From the NCBI GenBank assembly GCA_009991425.1, contig JAACWH010000043.1, positions 1-48,169 on the forward strand: DNA of 48,169 nt, read 5' to 3'. Shown one piece after another: positions 10,436 through 18,771 of the stretch. Within the stretch, counting starts at the first letter, position 1. Every line of letters begins with the position of its first letter. The position numbers and the translations under genes were made by a program. Under the pieces are notes generated by a model. That model worked only from the letters and a program-made list of their open reading frames with translations. It was not told where the DNA came from and made no database searches. The stretch comes from Leptospira sp. GTDB lineage: Bacteria; Spirochaetota; Leptospiria; Leptospirales; Leptospiraceae.

Positions 10436-11446
10436 TTAATCTTCATCTAAGACTTTCTCTTTTTCATCATCTGATAAACTGTCATACTCTTTGACGAGTT
10501 CATGAAATACAGAAAAGTCACCTTTGGCTTGGAGAAATTTATCATTAAAATATTTTCCTCCAGATTTATATCTTATCGCACCTATGAAATCTTCGTTATT
10601 CCAATTTTTGTCAATAAATTTTTGCCTAGATTTATTGGGAACGTAGTTATCTCGTAAGGCTTTTTGTTTGAATGCAGAAATGATTTCTTGTTTAAGTTGT
10701 AATTTTTTCTCGTTGGGTAGTTCTGATTCGTAGACAGCTTTTAATTCATCTGCCGTATCTTTAATCAAAGCAAATGATTTTATACGTTTAGATTTTTTGT
10801 CCTGCCAATCTCTATAATCTGAGTTAGATTTATCATTAAAATATAATTCAACTGCTTTTCGTTCTACAAATTCTGCATAGGATTCATTAAAGGTAGAATC
10901 TCCAGGTAAATAATAAGTTGCATGAGCCATTTCATGAAAAACAAGTCCTGCTATATCCGGTTTGCTCCATTCGATTTGTGTGGAGAAGACAGGATCAGAT
11001 AACCAACCCAGGGTAGAATAGCCTCCTGTAATTCGAAGTCGGGTATCAAGACCTAGATTTTTTAAATATTGTTCTTCTTCTTGCGCTAATCCTAAGTCGA
11101 AATACCCTTTGTAAGGAACCTCGCCGGCTATTGGAAACCACCAAGTATAAGATTTGAATTCAAGTGGATAACTGGCACTTACATTCCATCCAACTTCCTT
11201 GCGATTTAATTTTACGTAATACTCGAATCCTGAATCACTGGAAAGTGCAATATTTTGTACTCCGAAGGATTTTAGTTGCTGGATCAATTCTAAGGATTGT
11301 ATAGTAGCTTCATCCTCACTGCGATTGTGGATAATATCTAGGATTTTCTGGCGTGACCAAATTTGGTGAATTTGTTCATTTCCTAAATGACTTAGGTATC
11401 CCACACAATTTGAGGTAAAAAATAAGATAAAAATAAAAATCTTCAT
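10436..11446 (-). CDS. Zinc peptidase lipoprotein, PF10023/COG4324 aminopeptidase type
   Basis: A 336-residue product. The open frame extends to 11653, but that would overlap the divergent htrA gene; the ATG at 11446 starts a good lipoprotein signal, MKIFIFILFFTSNC, and leaves a 54-base divergent intergenic region. The metallopeptidase motif HEMAHATYY is followed about 17 residues on by NESYAEFVE, giving the HExxH plus distal Glu expected of a zinc enzyme. GGYSTLGWLSDPV just upstream is characteristic of the putative aminopeptidase family PF10023. It is expected to be anchored in the envelope and face the periplasm; the substrate is unknown. It converges with the giant lipoprotein gene, only 11 bases separating the two stops, and no terminator hairpin is visible between them. 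Confidence 0.85.
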   Translation of the reverse strand: MKIFIFILFFTSNCVGYLSHLGNEQIHQIWSRQKILDIIHNRSEDEATIQSLELIQQLKSFGVQNIALSSDSGFEYYVKLNRKEVGWNVSASYPLEFKSYTWWFPIAGEVPYKGYFDLGLAQEEEQYLKNLGLDTRLRITGGYSTLGWLSDPVFSTQIEWSKPDIAGLVFHEMAHATYYLPGDSTFNESYAEFVERKAVELYFNDKSNSDYRDWQDKKSKRIKSFALIKDTADELKAVYESELPNEKKLQLKQEIISAFKQKALRDNYVPNKSRQKFIDKNWNNEDFIGAIRYKSGGKYFNDKFLQAKGDFSVFHELVKEYDSLSDDEKEKVLDED

Positions 11447-11500
11447 ATTCGAATTTAAAAAATTTACACCGATATCCCTTTTCCTAATCTGGAACAGTAG

Positions 11501-12622
11501 ATGGTCCAAAATAGTAAAATACCTCGGATAGTCTATATAAATCTCATCCTTATTTTTGTCGTTTTGGCAGCAATTTTTTTTCCTGAATTGAAAGATGCCA
11601 TAGGGCATTTTACAGCCTCTTCCCGACCCATTCCACCTCGTAAACAGATGCAAGCTGTTTACTTACAGAACTCCTTTCGAAATGTATATCAAATTGCGCA
11701 AAAATCTGTAGTCTCCATTCGCACTAAAAAAACGGAAATGATCCACAATCCATATCATTATTTCAATAATAAAGAGGAGACTATATCTTCTGTCGGTAGT
11801 GGTATTTTAATAGACCCAAGGGGTTTTATCGTTACAAATTATCATGTTATACGATCGGCTGAAATTATTGAAGTTATACTTCACAACGGAAGAGTTGCTC
11901 CTGCTCGATTCGTAGGAAGCCATGAAAGAGCCGACATTGCATTACTTAAGATCCAAGAAGCCGAAGATTACGAATATGCTTTCTTAGGAGATTCAGATGA
12001 GGTTGAAGTTGGTGACTGGGCTATTGCAGTTGGTTCCCCATATGGACTTGAGAAAACTTTTACAGTAGGAGTTGTATCAGCAAGATCGAGAGAAGACCTA
12101 GACGAAACGGGTCAGACTCATATCCAAACGGATACTGCCATCAATCCTGGGTCAAGCGGTGGACCTCTTCTAAATATCTACGGCGAAGTGATTGGTATAA
12201 ACCGAATGATACGAAGTGCATCTGGAGAATCCGCAGGAATTGGTTTTGCAATTCCAATTAATTATGCTAAGAAGGTTTTGAAAACTATCGAAGCAAATGT
12301 GGGTGTAAATATTCGTCCTGCTATGTTAGGTGTTGTCGCAACTATACCTATACCGCATCACAGAGAAGCCTTGGGTATACCAACTCAAGAAACGGGAGTA
12401 TTGATTTATGATATTGAACCTAAATCATCGGCGGATTTTGGCGGCTTGGAAAAATTTGATTTCATCCGCATGGCAAATGGCTCAGTTATTAGAAACACCA
12501 ATGACCTTAGGGAGCAAGTCAGCCTAGCTGGTCTTGGTGGTAAAATACGTCTAAATATAATTAGGCGCTCTAAAGTTCAGGAATTAGATATAAAATTAAT
12601 AGATAAGCAGTATTACGAATGA
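11501..12622 (+). CDS. htrA: HtrA/DegS-type serine protease with one PDZ domain
   Basis: A 373-residue periplasmic protease of the trypsin-like HtrA family. An N-terminal hydrophobic segment at about residues 11-28 has no obvious cleavage site and probably anchors it in the inner membrane. The triad is intact: His115 (VTNYHVI), Asp145 (ERADIALLK) and Ser219 (NPGSSGGPLLN). One PDZ domain fills residues about 275-370. Single-PDZ length and membrane anchor are like DegS; DegQ-like housekeeping activity is equally possible. It is the first gene of a tight plus-strand run: its TGA overlaps the ATG of the next gene by four bases. It is divergent from a lipoprotein peptidase. Confidence 0.93.
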   Translation: MVQNSKIPRIVYINLILIFVVLAAIFFPELKDAIGHFTASSRPIPPRKQMQAVYLQNSFRNVYQIAQKSVVSIRTKKTEMIHNPYHYFNNKEETISSVGSGILIDPRGFIVTNYHVIRSAEIIEVILHNGRVAPARFVGSHERADIALLKIQEAEDYEYAFLGDSDEVEVGDWAIAVGSPYGLEKTFTVGVVSARSREDLDETGQTHIQTDTAINPGSSGGPLLNIYGEVIGINRMIRSASGESAGIGFAIPINYAKKVLKTIEANVGVNIRPAMLGVVATIPIPHHREALGIPTQETGVLIYDIEPKSSADFGGLEKFDFIRMANGSVIRNTNDLREQVSLAGLGGKIRLNIIRRSKVQELDIKLIDKQYYE

Positions 12623-13923
12623 GAAGAAATATAGTTCACTCTGGTGCAGATGCCTTAATCTATGAGATTAGGCAAATAGTTGGTTTGGCGAAGTCGATAG
12701 AATCCTTGGGTGTTAATATCACTTGGGAAAATATTGGTGATCCTGTTCAGAAAGGCGAACAAATTGTCCCTTGGATGAAGGAAATTATCAAGGATCTTGT
12801 AGATAAGGATAAATCTTGGGGTTACACAGCAACTCAGGGAGATATTGATACAAGGAAATTTCTTGCAGATCGTGTTAATGAAAGAGGTGGAGCAAAGATT
12901 ACAGGAGATGATATTTTCTTTTTCAATGGTCTTGGAGACGCTGTTGCAAAAATTTTTGGCTTCATGAGACGGGAAGCTAGGATCATTGGACCAAGCCCTG
13001 CTTACTCAACTCTTTCTTCGGCTGAGGCTGCTCATAGTGGTTATGAACACCTAACATATGATTTATTGCCAGAACAAGGTTGGATGCCAGATTTACAAGA
13101 TATAGAAAATAAAATTCGATACAATGATTCCATTGCTGGAATTCTTTTGATCAATCCTGATAATCCAACGGGTGCTGTTTATCCGAAGGAAGTCATGCTT
13201 GAAATTGTAAAGATCTGTGAAAAATACGATTGTGTATTGATTTGTGACGAAACGTACGCACATGTTAATTATTCTGAAACAGGTTCTATCCATTTGTCCG
13301 AAGTTATCGGAGATAAAGTCTGTGGTATGGCGTTGAGGTCTATTTCTAAAGAATTCCCATGGCCTGGTGCTCGATGCGGTTGGTTAGAAGTATTCAATAG
13401 AAAAAATGATCCTATCTTCGATAGATACATCAAATCACTATTAGATGCAAAAATGTTGGAAGTTTGTTCCACTACTCTCCCTCAACTTTCTATTCCAAAA
13501 GTCTATTCCCACCCTAATTTTCTTTCTCACCTAAAGATGAGAAATGAAAAGTTCAAGAAAAGAGCAAGAACAGCAACCTCGTACTTCGAAGGAATGGAGG
13601 GCGTACAAGTTGTCGAGCCCAAGGGTGCTTTTTACATGACTGTTTATTTCCCAGATGGAAGTTTAAATGATCAGATGAAACTTCCTATTCCAAATAAGAA
13701 AGTTCAGGAATTTGTGGAGCCTCTTTTAGCTACGGCTAAAGTTGACCGAAGATTGGTTCTGTATCTACTTGCTTCAACAGGGATATGTGTAGTTCCTCTT
13801 TCTTCTTTTTGCTGTGATAAATCGGGATTTCGAGTCACCTTACTCGAAGAAGACGAAGAAAAATTCAATTGGATCTTCAAGACTCTAAGGGATTCTATCA
13901 AGCAATATTTGGAGTCAGCATAA
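12619..13923 (+). CDS. PLP-dependent aminotransferase, class I/II
   Basis: A 434-residue fold-type I aminotransferase. Recognisable sites are the cofactor-contacting GLGDAV loop (104-109), the NPDNPTG motif with Asn182, Asp210 (LICDETYAH), and the Schiff-base Lys244 in SISKEFPWPGARCGW, where the downstream Arg binds the cofactor phosphate. These place it with the aspartate/alanine aminotransferase superfamily. The KEFPWPGARCGW stretch and C-terminal length suggest an AlaA-like or related subgroup, but the amino-acid substrate cannot be fixed from motifs. The start ATG overlaps the htrA stop (ATGA) and the stop is directly followed by the TTG start of murI, so expression is probably coupled. 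Confidence 0.88.
   Translation: MRRNIVHSGADALIYEIRQIVGLAKSIESLGVNITWENIGDPVQKGEQIVPWMKEIIKDLVDKDKSWGYTATQGDIDTRKFLADRVNERGGAKITGDDIFFFNGLGDAVAKIFGFMRREARIIGPSPAYSTLSSAEAAHSGYEHLTYDLLPEQGWMPDLQDIENKIRYNDSIAGILLINPDNPTGAVYPKEVMLEIVKICEKYDCVLICDETYAHVNYSETGSIHLSEVIGDKVCGMALRSISKEFPWPGARCGWLEVFNRKNDPIFDRYIKSLLDAKMLEVCSTTLPQLSIPKVYSHPNFLSHLKMRNEKFKKRARTATSYFEGMEGVQVVEPKGAFYMTVYFPDGSLNDQMKLPIPNKKVQEFVEPLLATAKVDRRLVLYLLASTGICVVPLSSFCCDKSGFRVTLLEEDEEKFNWIFKTLRDSIKQYLESA
13911..13914 (+). promoter_or_regulatory. Ribosome binding site fixing the murI TTG start
   Basis: GGAG lies nine bases before TTG 13924, inside the end of the aminotransferase gene. It supports TTG as the murI start; the next in-frame ATG would remove the conserved DSGFGG segment. 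Confidence 0.6.
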
Positions 13924-14727
13924 TTGGAGCAGAATTCAACATTTAAGATCGGAATTACTGATTCTGGTTTTGGTGGACTAAGTATGGTTTCTGAGTTCCA
14001 AAAGTCCTACCCTGATGTTGAAATAATTTATTTTGCTGATTTGAAAAATGCGCCCTATGGTGAGAAAGATAAATCTCAGGTGCAAGCCTTGGTTCAATCT
14101 GCCAGTGATGTTTTGATCCAAGAAGATGTGAAAGCAATTTTACTGGCCTGCAATACAGCAACTTCTGTAGCTGTGGAAAGTCTTCGTAATCATTTATCAA
14201 TACCAATTTTTGGAATGGAACCTGCAATTAAGCCTGCACTCAATGCAACAGAGAATGAAAAAGTTGCAGTTTTAGCAACTTCACTTACATTAAAGGAAGA
14301 TCGTTTTCTTTCCTTAAAGAATAAAATCGATCCTATGAATCGAATTATTTCTGTTAATTGTCCTGGTCTTTCTGAATTAATTGATCAGGAGAAAATCGAT
14401 GAAGCTATCGAATATGTTCAAGCTATTCTCCTAAAGGAAGATTTACAAGGCATTCACTCAGTAGTGTTAGGCTGTACTCATTATATTTTTTTAAAAGAAA
14501 GACTTCAAATTTTATTTCCTGAAATCTCATTCTTTGACGGAAATAAAGGAACTCTCAATCATATTGTAAATACCTGTCAAATCCAAAAATCTCAACAGGT
14601 AAATAAGCAATTTAATAAACAAGAGAACTGGAAATTTATTACAAATTTAAACCAATCCAAAAATGTACAAATTGCACGACATTGGATGCAAGAACTACAA
14701 ACCGACAAATACACAAGGGCAACATGA
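13924..14727 (+). CDS. murI: Glutamate racemase
   Basis: Converts L-glutamate to D-glutamate for peptidoglycan precursors, in the cytoplasm. At 267 residues it has normal family length. The two catalytic cysteines are Cys76 in LLACNTATS and Cys184 in LGCTHYIFL; Asp13 begins the DSGFGG motif and FADLKNAPYGEK (about 38-49) is the conserved substrate loop. The start is TTG, immediately after the aminotransferase stop, with GGAG nine bases upstream. The TGA overlaps the ATG of purM (ATGA), so translation is coupled in the run that begins with htrA. Confidence 0.95.
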   Translation: MEQNSTFKIGITDSGFGGLSMVSEFQKSYPDVEIIYFADLKNAPYGEKDKSQVQALVQSASDVLIQEDVKAILLACNTATSVAVESLRNHLSIPIFGMEPAIKPALNATENEKVAVLATSLTLKEDRFLSLKNKIDPMNRIISVNCPGLSELIDQEKIDEAIEYVQAILLKEDLQGIHSVVLGCTHYIFLKERLQILFPEISFFDGNKGTLNHIVNTCQIQKSQQVNKQFNKQENWKFITNLNQSKNVQIARHWMQELQTDKYTRAT

Positions 14728-15755
14728 ATACAAAACCTTTAACTTATAAAGATTCAGGAGTTGATACAGAAAAAGGACAAGTTTTCGTTCAAAATATTAA
14801 TAGAAAAGTTCAAGAGACATTTGATAAAAACGTTTTAGGTGGATTAGGTGGTTTTGCAGCTAGTTATGATGTTAGCTTTCTGAAAGATTATAAACATCCT
14901 ATTATGCTTTCAGGAACTGATGGGGTTGGAACTAAATTAGAAATTGCTCGATTACTTGATTTCCATTCGACAGTAGGCATTGACTTAGTGGCTATGTGCG
15001 TGAATGACCTTTTGGTTGTTGGTGGGAAGACTCTTTTTTTTCAAGACTATATTTCTTGTGGTGCTCTCAATCTCCCAAGAATGGAAGCTATTGTATCAGG
15101 TATAGTAGAAGGTTGTAAGTTAGCAAATGCTAGTTTAGTAGGTGGTGAGACTGCAGAACATCCTGGACTTATGGAAGAGGATGAATATGATTTAGCTGGT
15201 TTCGCTGTCGGTGTCGTTGAAAAGGATGAAATGATTACTGGTTCAGATATTCGTCCTGGGGATATCGTCATAGGAATTGAATCAAGTGGGCCTCATAGTA
15301 ATGGTTTCTCTCTTCTTCGTAGATTGCTTTTAAAAGAGGGAAAGCTACCGAATTCTCAAATTGAAATCGATTTTATTCGAAATTTTGCGATGAAGCCTAC
15401 AACTATCTATGTGCCATATATCATGGAATTACTTAATTCTGTAAGCCCAAAAGGTATGGTTCATATTACTGGTGGTGGATTTCCGGAAAATATTCCTAGA
15501 GTTCTTAAAAATGGCCAGGGTATAGAATTAAGTAAGAAATTATTTCCAAGCAATGAATTCTTTTCTAAACTACAAAAAGAACATAAATTAGAAGACGAAA
15601 CCATGTATTCTACATTCAATATGGGTGTAGGTTTTGTAATTATTGTCGATAAAAAAGATAGTGAAGCCACTCTCCATTCTATGAAAAAGCAAGGACTAAA
15701 GTCAACAATCATTGGTTCTGTTATTTCCAACAATGGATTCCATTTATTAGATTGA
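14724..15755 (+). CDS. purM: Phosphoribosylformylglycinamidine cyclo-ligase (AIR synthetase)
   Basis: Catalyses ATP-dependent ring closure of formylglycinamidine ribonucleotide to aminoimidazole ribonucleotide in purine synthesis. ATG 14724 is preferred over an in-frame start at 14682: it overlaps the murI stop, has AAGGG five bases upstream, and yields 343 residues, almost the length of the E. coli enzyme. Conserved segments are LSGTDGVGTKLEIA, VAMCVNDLLVVGG, GGETAEHPG, IESSGPHSNGFSLLRR, HITGGGFPENIPR and YSTFNMGVGF, spanning both halves of the PurM fold. No other purine gene is close, so it appears to be carried in a mixed housekeeping operon. Confidence 0.96.
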   Translation: MNTKPLTYKDSGVDTEKGQVFVQNINRKVQETFDKNVLGGLGGFAASYDVSFLKDYKHPIMLSGTDGVGTKLEIARLLDFHSTVGIDLVAMCVNDLLVVGGKTLFFQDYISCGALNLPRMEAIVSGIVEGCKLANASLVGGETAEHPGLMEEDEYDLAGFAVGVVEKDEMITGSDIRPGDIVIGIESSGPHSNGFSLLRRLLLKEGKLPNSQIEIDFIRNFAMKPTTIYVPYIMELLNSVSPKGMVHITGGGFPENIPRVLKNGQGIELSKKLFPSNEFFSKLQKEHKLEDETMYSTFNMGVGFVIIVDKKDSEATLHSMKKQGLKSTIIGSVISNNGFHLLD

Positions 15756-16154
15756 ATGCTTTCTAAAATATCTATGAATTTTACAATCAAACTTTATTCT
15801 ATATTTATCCTAAGTTCATTATTAATTGTTAGTTCAATTTTTTCGATAGAATTCAACCCATGGGATCTTTCTATAGATCAAAGAGTTCTCGATAGAAAAA
15901 CTATTAGTCAAATTATAATTGATCCTCGTGTAGATGAATTTCGTTTAGTTTTGATTGCATCTGAAAGATATCCTTATAATTTTAAAACAGGCTCATTCGC
16001 ATTTTTCTTTCGATTAGCAACAGTTGAAGAAGCAAATCAGTTGATGCATAAGATTGATCGATACTTGGAATCAGGACAGCAAATGACCGTTAAGTTAGAC
16101 GGATCCGAAATTAAAGGAGTAATATTTCATGAGCCTTATGAAAAGCTTCCTTGA
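15756..16154 (+). CDS. Small exported protein of unknown function
   Basis: A 132-residue product beginning directly after the purM stop; ATG 15774 is a possible alternative start. The N-terminus (SMNFTIKLYSIFILSSLLIVSSIFS) is a typical secretory signal, probably cleaved just before Ile-Glu-Phe. The mature part, about 100 residues, is mixed alpha/beta with a FAFFFRLATVEEANQLMHKI segment and no cysteine or recognised motif. Its last 26 bases overlap the start of the next gene, a membrane phosphatase, so the two may be translationally coupled and could work together at the membrane (inference). I do not recognise the family. Confidence 0.7.
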   Translation: MLSKISMNFTIKLYSIFILSSLLIVSSIFSIEFNPWDLSIDQRVLDRKTISQIIIDPRVDEFRLVLIASERYPYNFKTGSFAFFFRLATVEEANQLMHKIDRYLESGQQMTVKLDGSEIKGVIFHEPYEKLP

Positions 16155-17523
16155 GTTTAAGGATTATTTTGTAAATAGTAACAAATTATTTTTTTCTTCT
16201 GAGTCTAAAACTGATGAACTAGAGAATTATTTTGAAGATAAGATAGATTTGCTTTTTGTATATTTCTTATTTATAGCTCAGTTTGTTCAATATATTATTC
16301 TCTCTTTGATATCGGCGGATATTACTAATTTAATACTCAAAGAAGTTTTAATTATCACTTTGCTATCTTTTGTACTATTGTTCTTTGCTAAAAATAAAAA
16401 AGTATTTTCAGTCGCTATTTATACTTTCTCAACAATTATAAATTTTTTAATATTCTATGCGATTGCCAAGATTGCTATTTTTTATTCTGATTCTTTAAGT
16501 ATATCAGGAGTCAATAATCTTTATATATCATTATCATTTCTTCTTTTAGTTCATGCATTTCGATTAAGAAAATTCAGCTGTATAATTCCAGGAATTCTAT
16601 TTATTGGAATCCATTTGCTTAGTTTATATTGCTTTTCAATTAGATCAAATTGGGAAATAGATACATTTCTCTTTATTCCAGATATTTTATACTTTATTAC
16701 AGCTGTTATTGGAACGGGTGTTGTAATTAATCGTAGAGAAGATTTTCGAGAAATACATAATCTAAATAAAGAGAAGTCAGTTCTAGCAAGAGAATTGGAA
16801 CTTGCTAAGAAAGTCCAAGACTCACTCTTCCCAAAAGATATTAAAATCAGTGGATTGAATTACGAAGTCTTTAGGCAGAGTCATAATTATATCGGCGGAG
16901 ACTTTTACGACTTTGTAATGCTTCGGGAAGGGAATGCTGGGATATTCATCACAGATATTGCGGGCCATGGAATATCTTCAGCGATGGTTGCAACTATAAT
17001 GAAAGTATTAGTTGCAACCATACCTTACCAATTCAAATTAAAACCTGAAAAATTCTTAGGACATTTGGATACACGTTTAGCAGTAGATTTAGATCATTAT
17101 CATGCATCTGCAATCTATATGTTTTTAAATTTTCAAACAAATAAGATGCTACTTGGAAATGCGGGTCATCCGTACCCTTTGTACTGTTCAAAAGGTGGAA
17201 AGTTTCAAGAGATTAAGACTGAAGGTTCGATACTTGGTTTCCAAATTAAAAATCCTATAGTATCTGAGGTGGAATTGAACTTCGAAGTGGGTGATAGATT
17301 TATGATTTATACAGATGGTTTAATTGAATCACCTACTCTTGGCGGTGAGGCTATCACTGAGAAGGAACTGTTGACGATTTTGAATGAGAATCGGGATATC
17401 CCAGATCTAAAGGATTTGAAAAATATTATGCTGAATGAACTATCGAATAAATATGGACTTAAAAAATTTACAGATGATACAATGTTTTTACTATTTGAAA
17501 TCACTCCAAGGAATAAGAAATGA
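16129..17523 (+). CDS. Membrane-bound PP2C/SpoIIE (RsbU-type) serine phosphatase
   Basis: A 464-residue signalling phosphatase. Residues about 38-205 form six or so membrane segments; a short helical linker (NKEKSVLARELELAKKVQDSLFP) leads into a SpoIIE/PP2C domain from about 220. Metal- and fold-defining motifs are present: GGDFYD (near 257), TDIAGHGISSAM, GNAGHPYPL, MIYTDGLIES and FTDDTMFLLFE. Such proteins usually dephosphorylate an anti-sigma-factor antagonist or similar partner; no STAS or HATPase gene lies next to it, so its target is not evident. GGAG in front of ATG 16129 supports the start, which overlaps the previous gene. The stop overlaps the ATG of the crotonase gene. Confidence 0.9.
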   Translation: MSLMKSFLEFKDYFVNSNKLFFSSESKTDELENYFEDKIDLLFVYFLFIAQFVQYIILSLISADITNLILKEVLIITLLSFVLLFFAKNKKVFSVAIYTFSTIINFLIFYAIAKIAIFYSDSLSISGVNNLYISLSFLLLVHAFRLRKFSCIIPGILFIGIHLLSLYCFSIRSNWEIDTFLFIPDILYFITAVIGTGVVINRREDFREIHNLNKEKSVLARELELAKKVQDSLFPKDIKISGLNYEVFRQSHNYIGGDFYDFVMLREGNAGIFITDIAGHGISSAMVATIMKVLVATIPYQFKLKPEKFLGHLDTRLAVDLDHYHASAIYMFLNFQTNKMLLGNAGHPYPLYCSKGGKFQEIKTEGSILGFQIKNPIVSEVELNFEVGDRFMIYTDGLIESPTLGGEAITEKELLTILNENRDIPDLKDLKNIMLNELSNKYGLKKFTDDTMFLLFEITPRNKK

Positions 17524-18284
17524 AATATATCAAACAAGAATTAACTGAAGGAATTTTGACTATCACTATTCAAAGGCCAGAAGCTTTGAATGCTTTAAGT
17601 GCGGAAGTCTTACGAGAACTAGAAGAAGTTTTAGATTCATTATCAAAATCTTCAGAGCATAAGGTAGTCTTAATTACTGGTGATGGGAAGGCATTTGTTG
17701 CAGGGGCTGACATAGCAAGTATGTCTACTTACAATGAGAAAGCTGCTCTAGAGTTTTCTCAACTAGGGCATAGAGTTTTTGAAAAATTAGAAAATGCAGA
17801 TTACATATCTATCGCTTTGGTAAATGGTTTCTCATTGGGTGGTGGTCTTGAACTGGCACTTGCCTGTGATATTCGCTATGCATCTACAAAGGCAAAATTA
17901 GGTCTACCAGAAGTTAGTCTAGGTTTAATTCCTGGTTTTGGTGGAACCCAAAGATTGGCTCGATTGATTGGAGTAGGTGCGGCAAGTGAATGGGTATATT
18001 CTGGTGAGATGTTTACAGCAGAGCAAGCCAAGTCATTTGGAGTTGTAAATCAAGTTTATGAACCAGAGGATTTGCTAAAGGAAGGACTGCGACTTGCTGC
18101 TTCGATCAATTCCAGAGGAAGGCTTGCGCTTATGACTGCCAAGAAAACTATTCGGTCTGGATTGAATCATACTCTCTCAGAAGGACTTAGATTAGAAGAA
18201 CAAAAATTTTCATCATTATTTGGGAAAGATGAGTCAAAAGAAGGTATGGGTGCATTTCTCGAGAAAAGAAAACCCCAATTCTAA
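17520..18284 (+). CDS. Enoyl-CoA hydratase/isomerase (crotonase family)
   Basis: A 254-residue cytoplasmic enzyme that hydrates the double bond of enoyl-CoA thioesters, as in fatty-acid or short-chain acyl-CoA degradation. The oxyanion-hole segments are KAFVAGADIASM and NGFSLGGGLELALACD. Both acid/base glutamates of true hydratases are kept: Glu111 (GGGLELAL) and Glu131 (LGLPEVSLG), 20 residues apart as in the mitochondrial enzyme, followed by IPGFGGTQRL. This argues for a hydratase over a specialised crotonase. The ATG overlaps the phosphatase stop (ATGA). Substrate chain length cannot be deduced. Confidence 0.92.
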   Translation: MKYIKQELTEGILTITIQRPEALNALSAEVLRELEEVLDSLSKSSEHKVVLITGDGKAFVAGADIASMSTYNEKAALEFSQLGHRVFEKLENADYISIALVNGFSLGGGLELALACDIRYASTKAKLGLPEVSLGLIPGFGGTQRLARLIGVGAASEWVYSGEMFTAEQAKSFGVVNQVYEPEDLLKEGLRLAASINSRGRLALMTAKKTIRSGLNHTLSEGLRLEEQKFSSLFGKDESKEGMGAFLEKRKPQF

Positions 18285-18297
18285 TTCAATTAATCTT

Positions 18298-18771
18298 ATG
18301 AATCGCAAGATATTCAATTATTTATTTTCTATAACTTTTTTAGCTCTCAGTTTAAATCTACATACAAATCTGTATTCTGAGTCTAAGCGATTTAGCAATG
18401 ATAAAATGTCTGTTACCTTAGGTAAAGCTACCTTGCTTGTTGAGATAGCAGATAGTCCTTCGAAGCGATCCATAGGTCTGATGCATAGAACGAGCTTGGG
18501 TAAAAATGAGGGAATGCTTTTTGCATTTCCAAAATCTGACCTTCAATCCTTCTGGATGAAAAATACTTTAATACCACTTAGCATTGGTTATTTCGATGAG
18601 AATGGAATTCTTTTAGAAATCTATCAAATGAAGCCTAACCAAACAGATGAAATATATAATTCTAAAAAGAAGGCGATCTATGCCTTAGAAGTCAACCAGG
18701 GTTGGTTTCAAAGAAATGGTATTCATCCTGGCTCTGTAATCATTATGGAAAAAGTTATAAACGGGAGATAG
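18298..18771 (+). CDS. Exported DUF192 protein
   Basis: A 157-residue product. The open frame starts at 18220 but overlaps the crotonase gene; ATG 18298, 13 bases after the crotonase stop, begins a proper signal peptide (NRKIFNYLFSITFLALSLNL). The mature part matches the DUF192 (PF02643) pattern: VTLGKATLLVEIADSPSKR, RSIGLMHRTSL, GMLFAFP, FWMKNTLIPLSIGYFDENG, and an ALEVNQGW segment before the final strand. The family is a small beta-barrel found in many bacteria, usually exported, with no established role. The last 17 bases overlap the end of the convergent J-domain gene, so no separate terminator fits between them. Confidence 0.88.
   Translation: MNRKIFNYLFSITFLALSLNLHTNLYSESKRFSNDKMSVTLGKATLLVEIADSPSKRSIGLMHRTSLGKNEGMLFAFPKSDLQSFWMKNTLIPLSIGYFDENGILLEIYQMKPNQTDEIYNSKKKAIYALEVNQGWFQRNGIHPGSVIIMEKVINGR

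Noticed and set aside
11447..11653. N-terminal extension of the peptidase gene to 11653
   Set aside because: It would overlap htrA, put 69 unlikely residues before a lipoprotein signal, and has no ribosome site.
13955..14227. Minus-strand open frame inside murI
   Set aside because: murI is certain here; the antisense product has no signal or motif.
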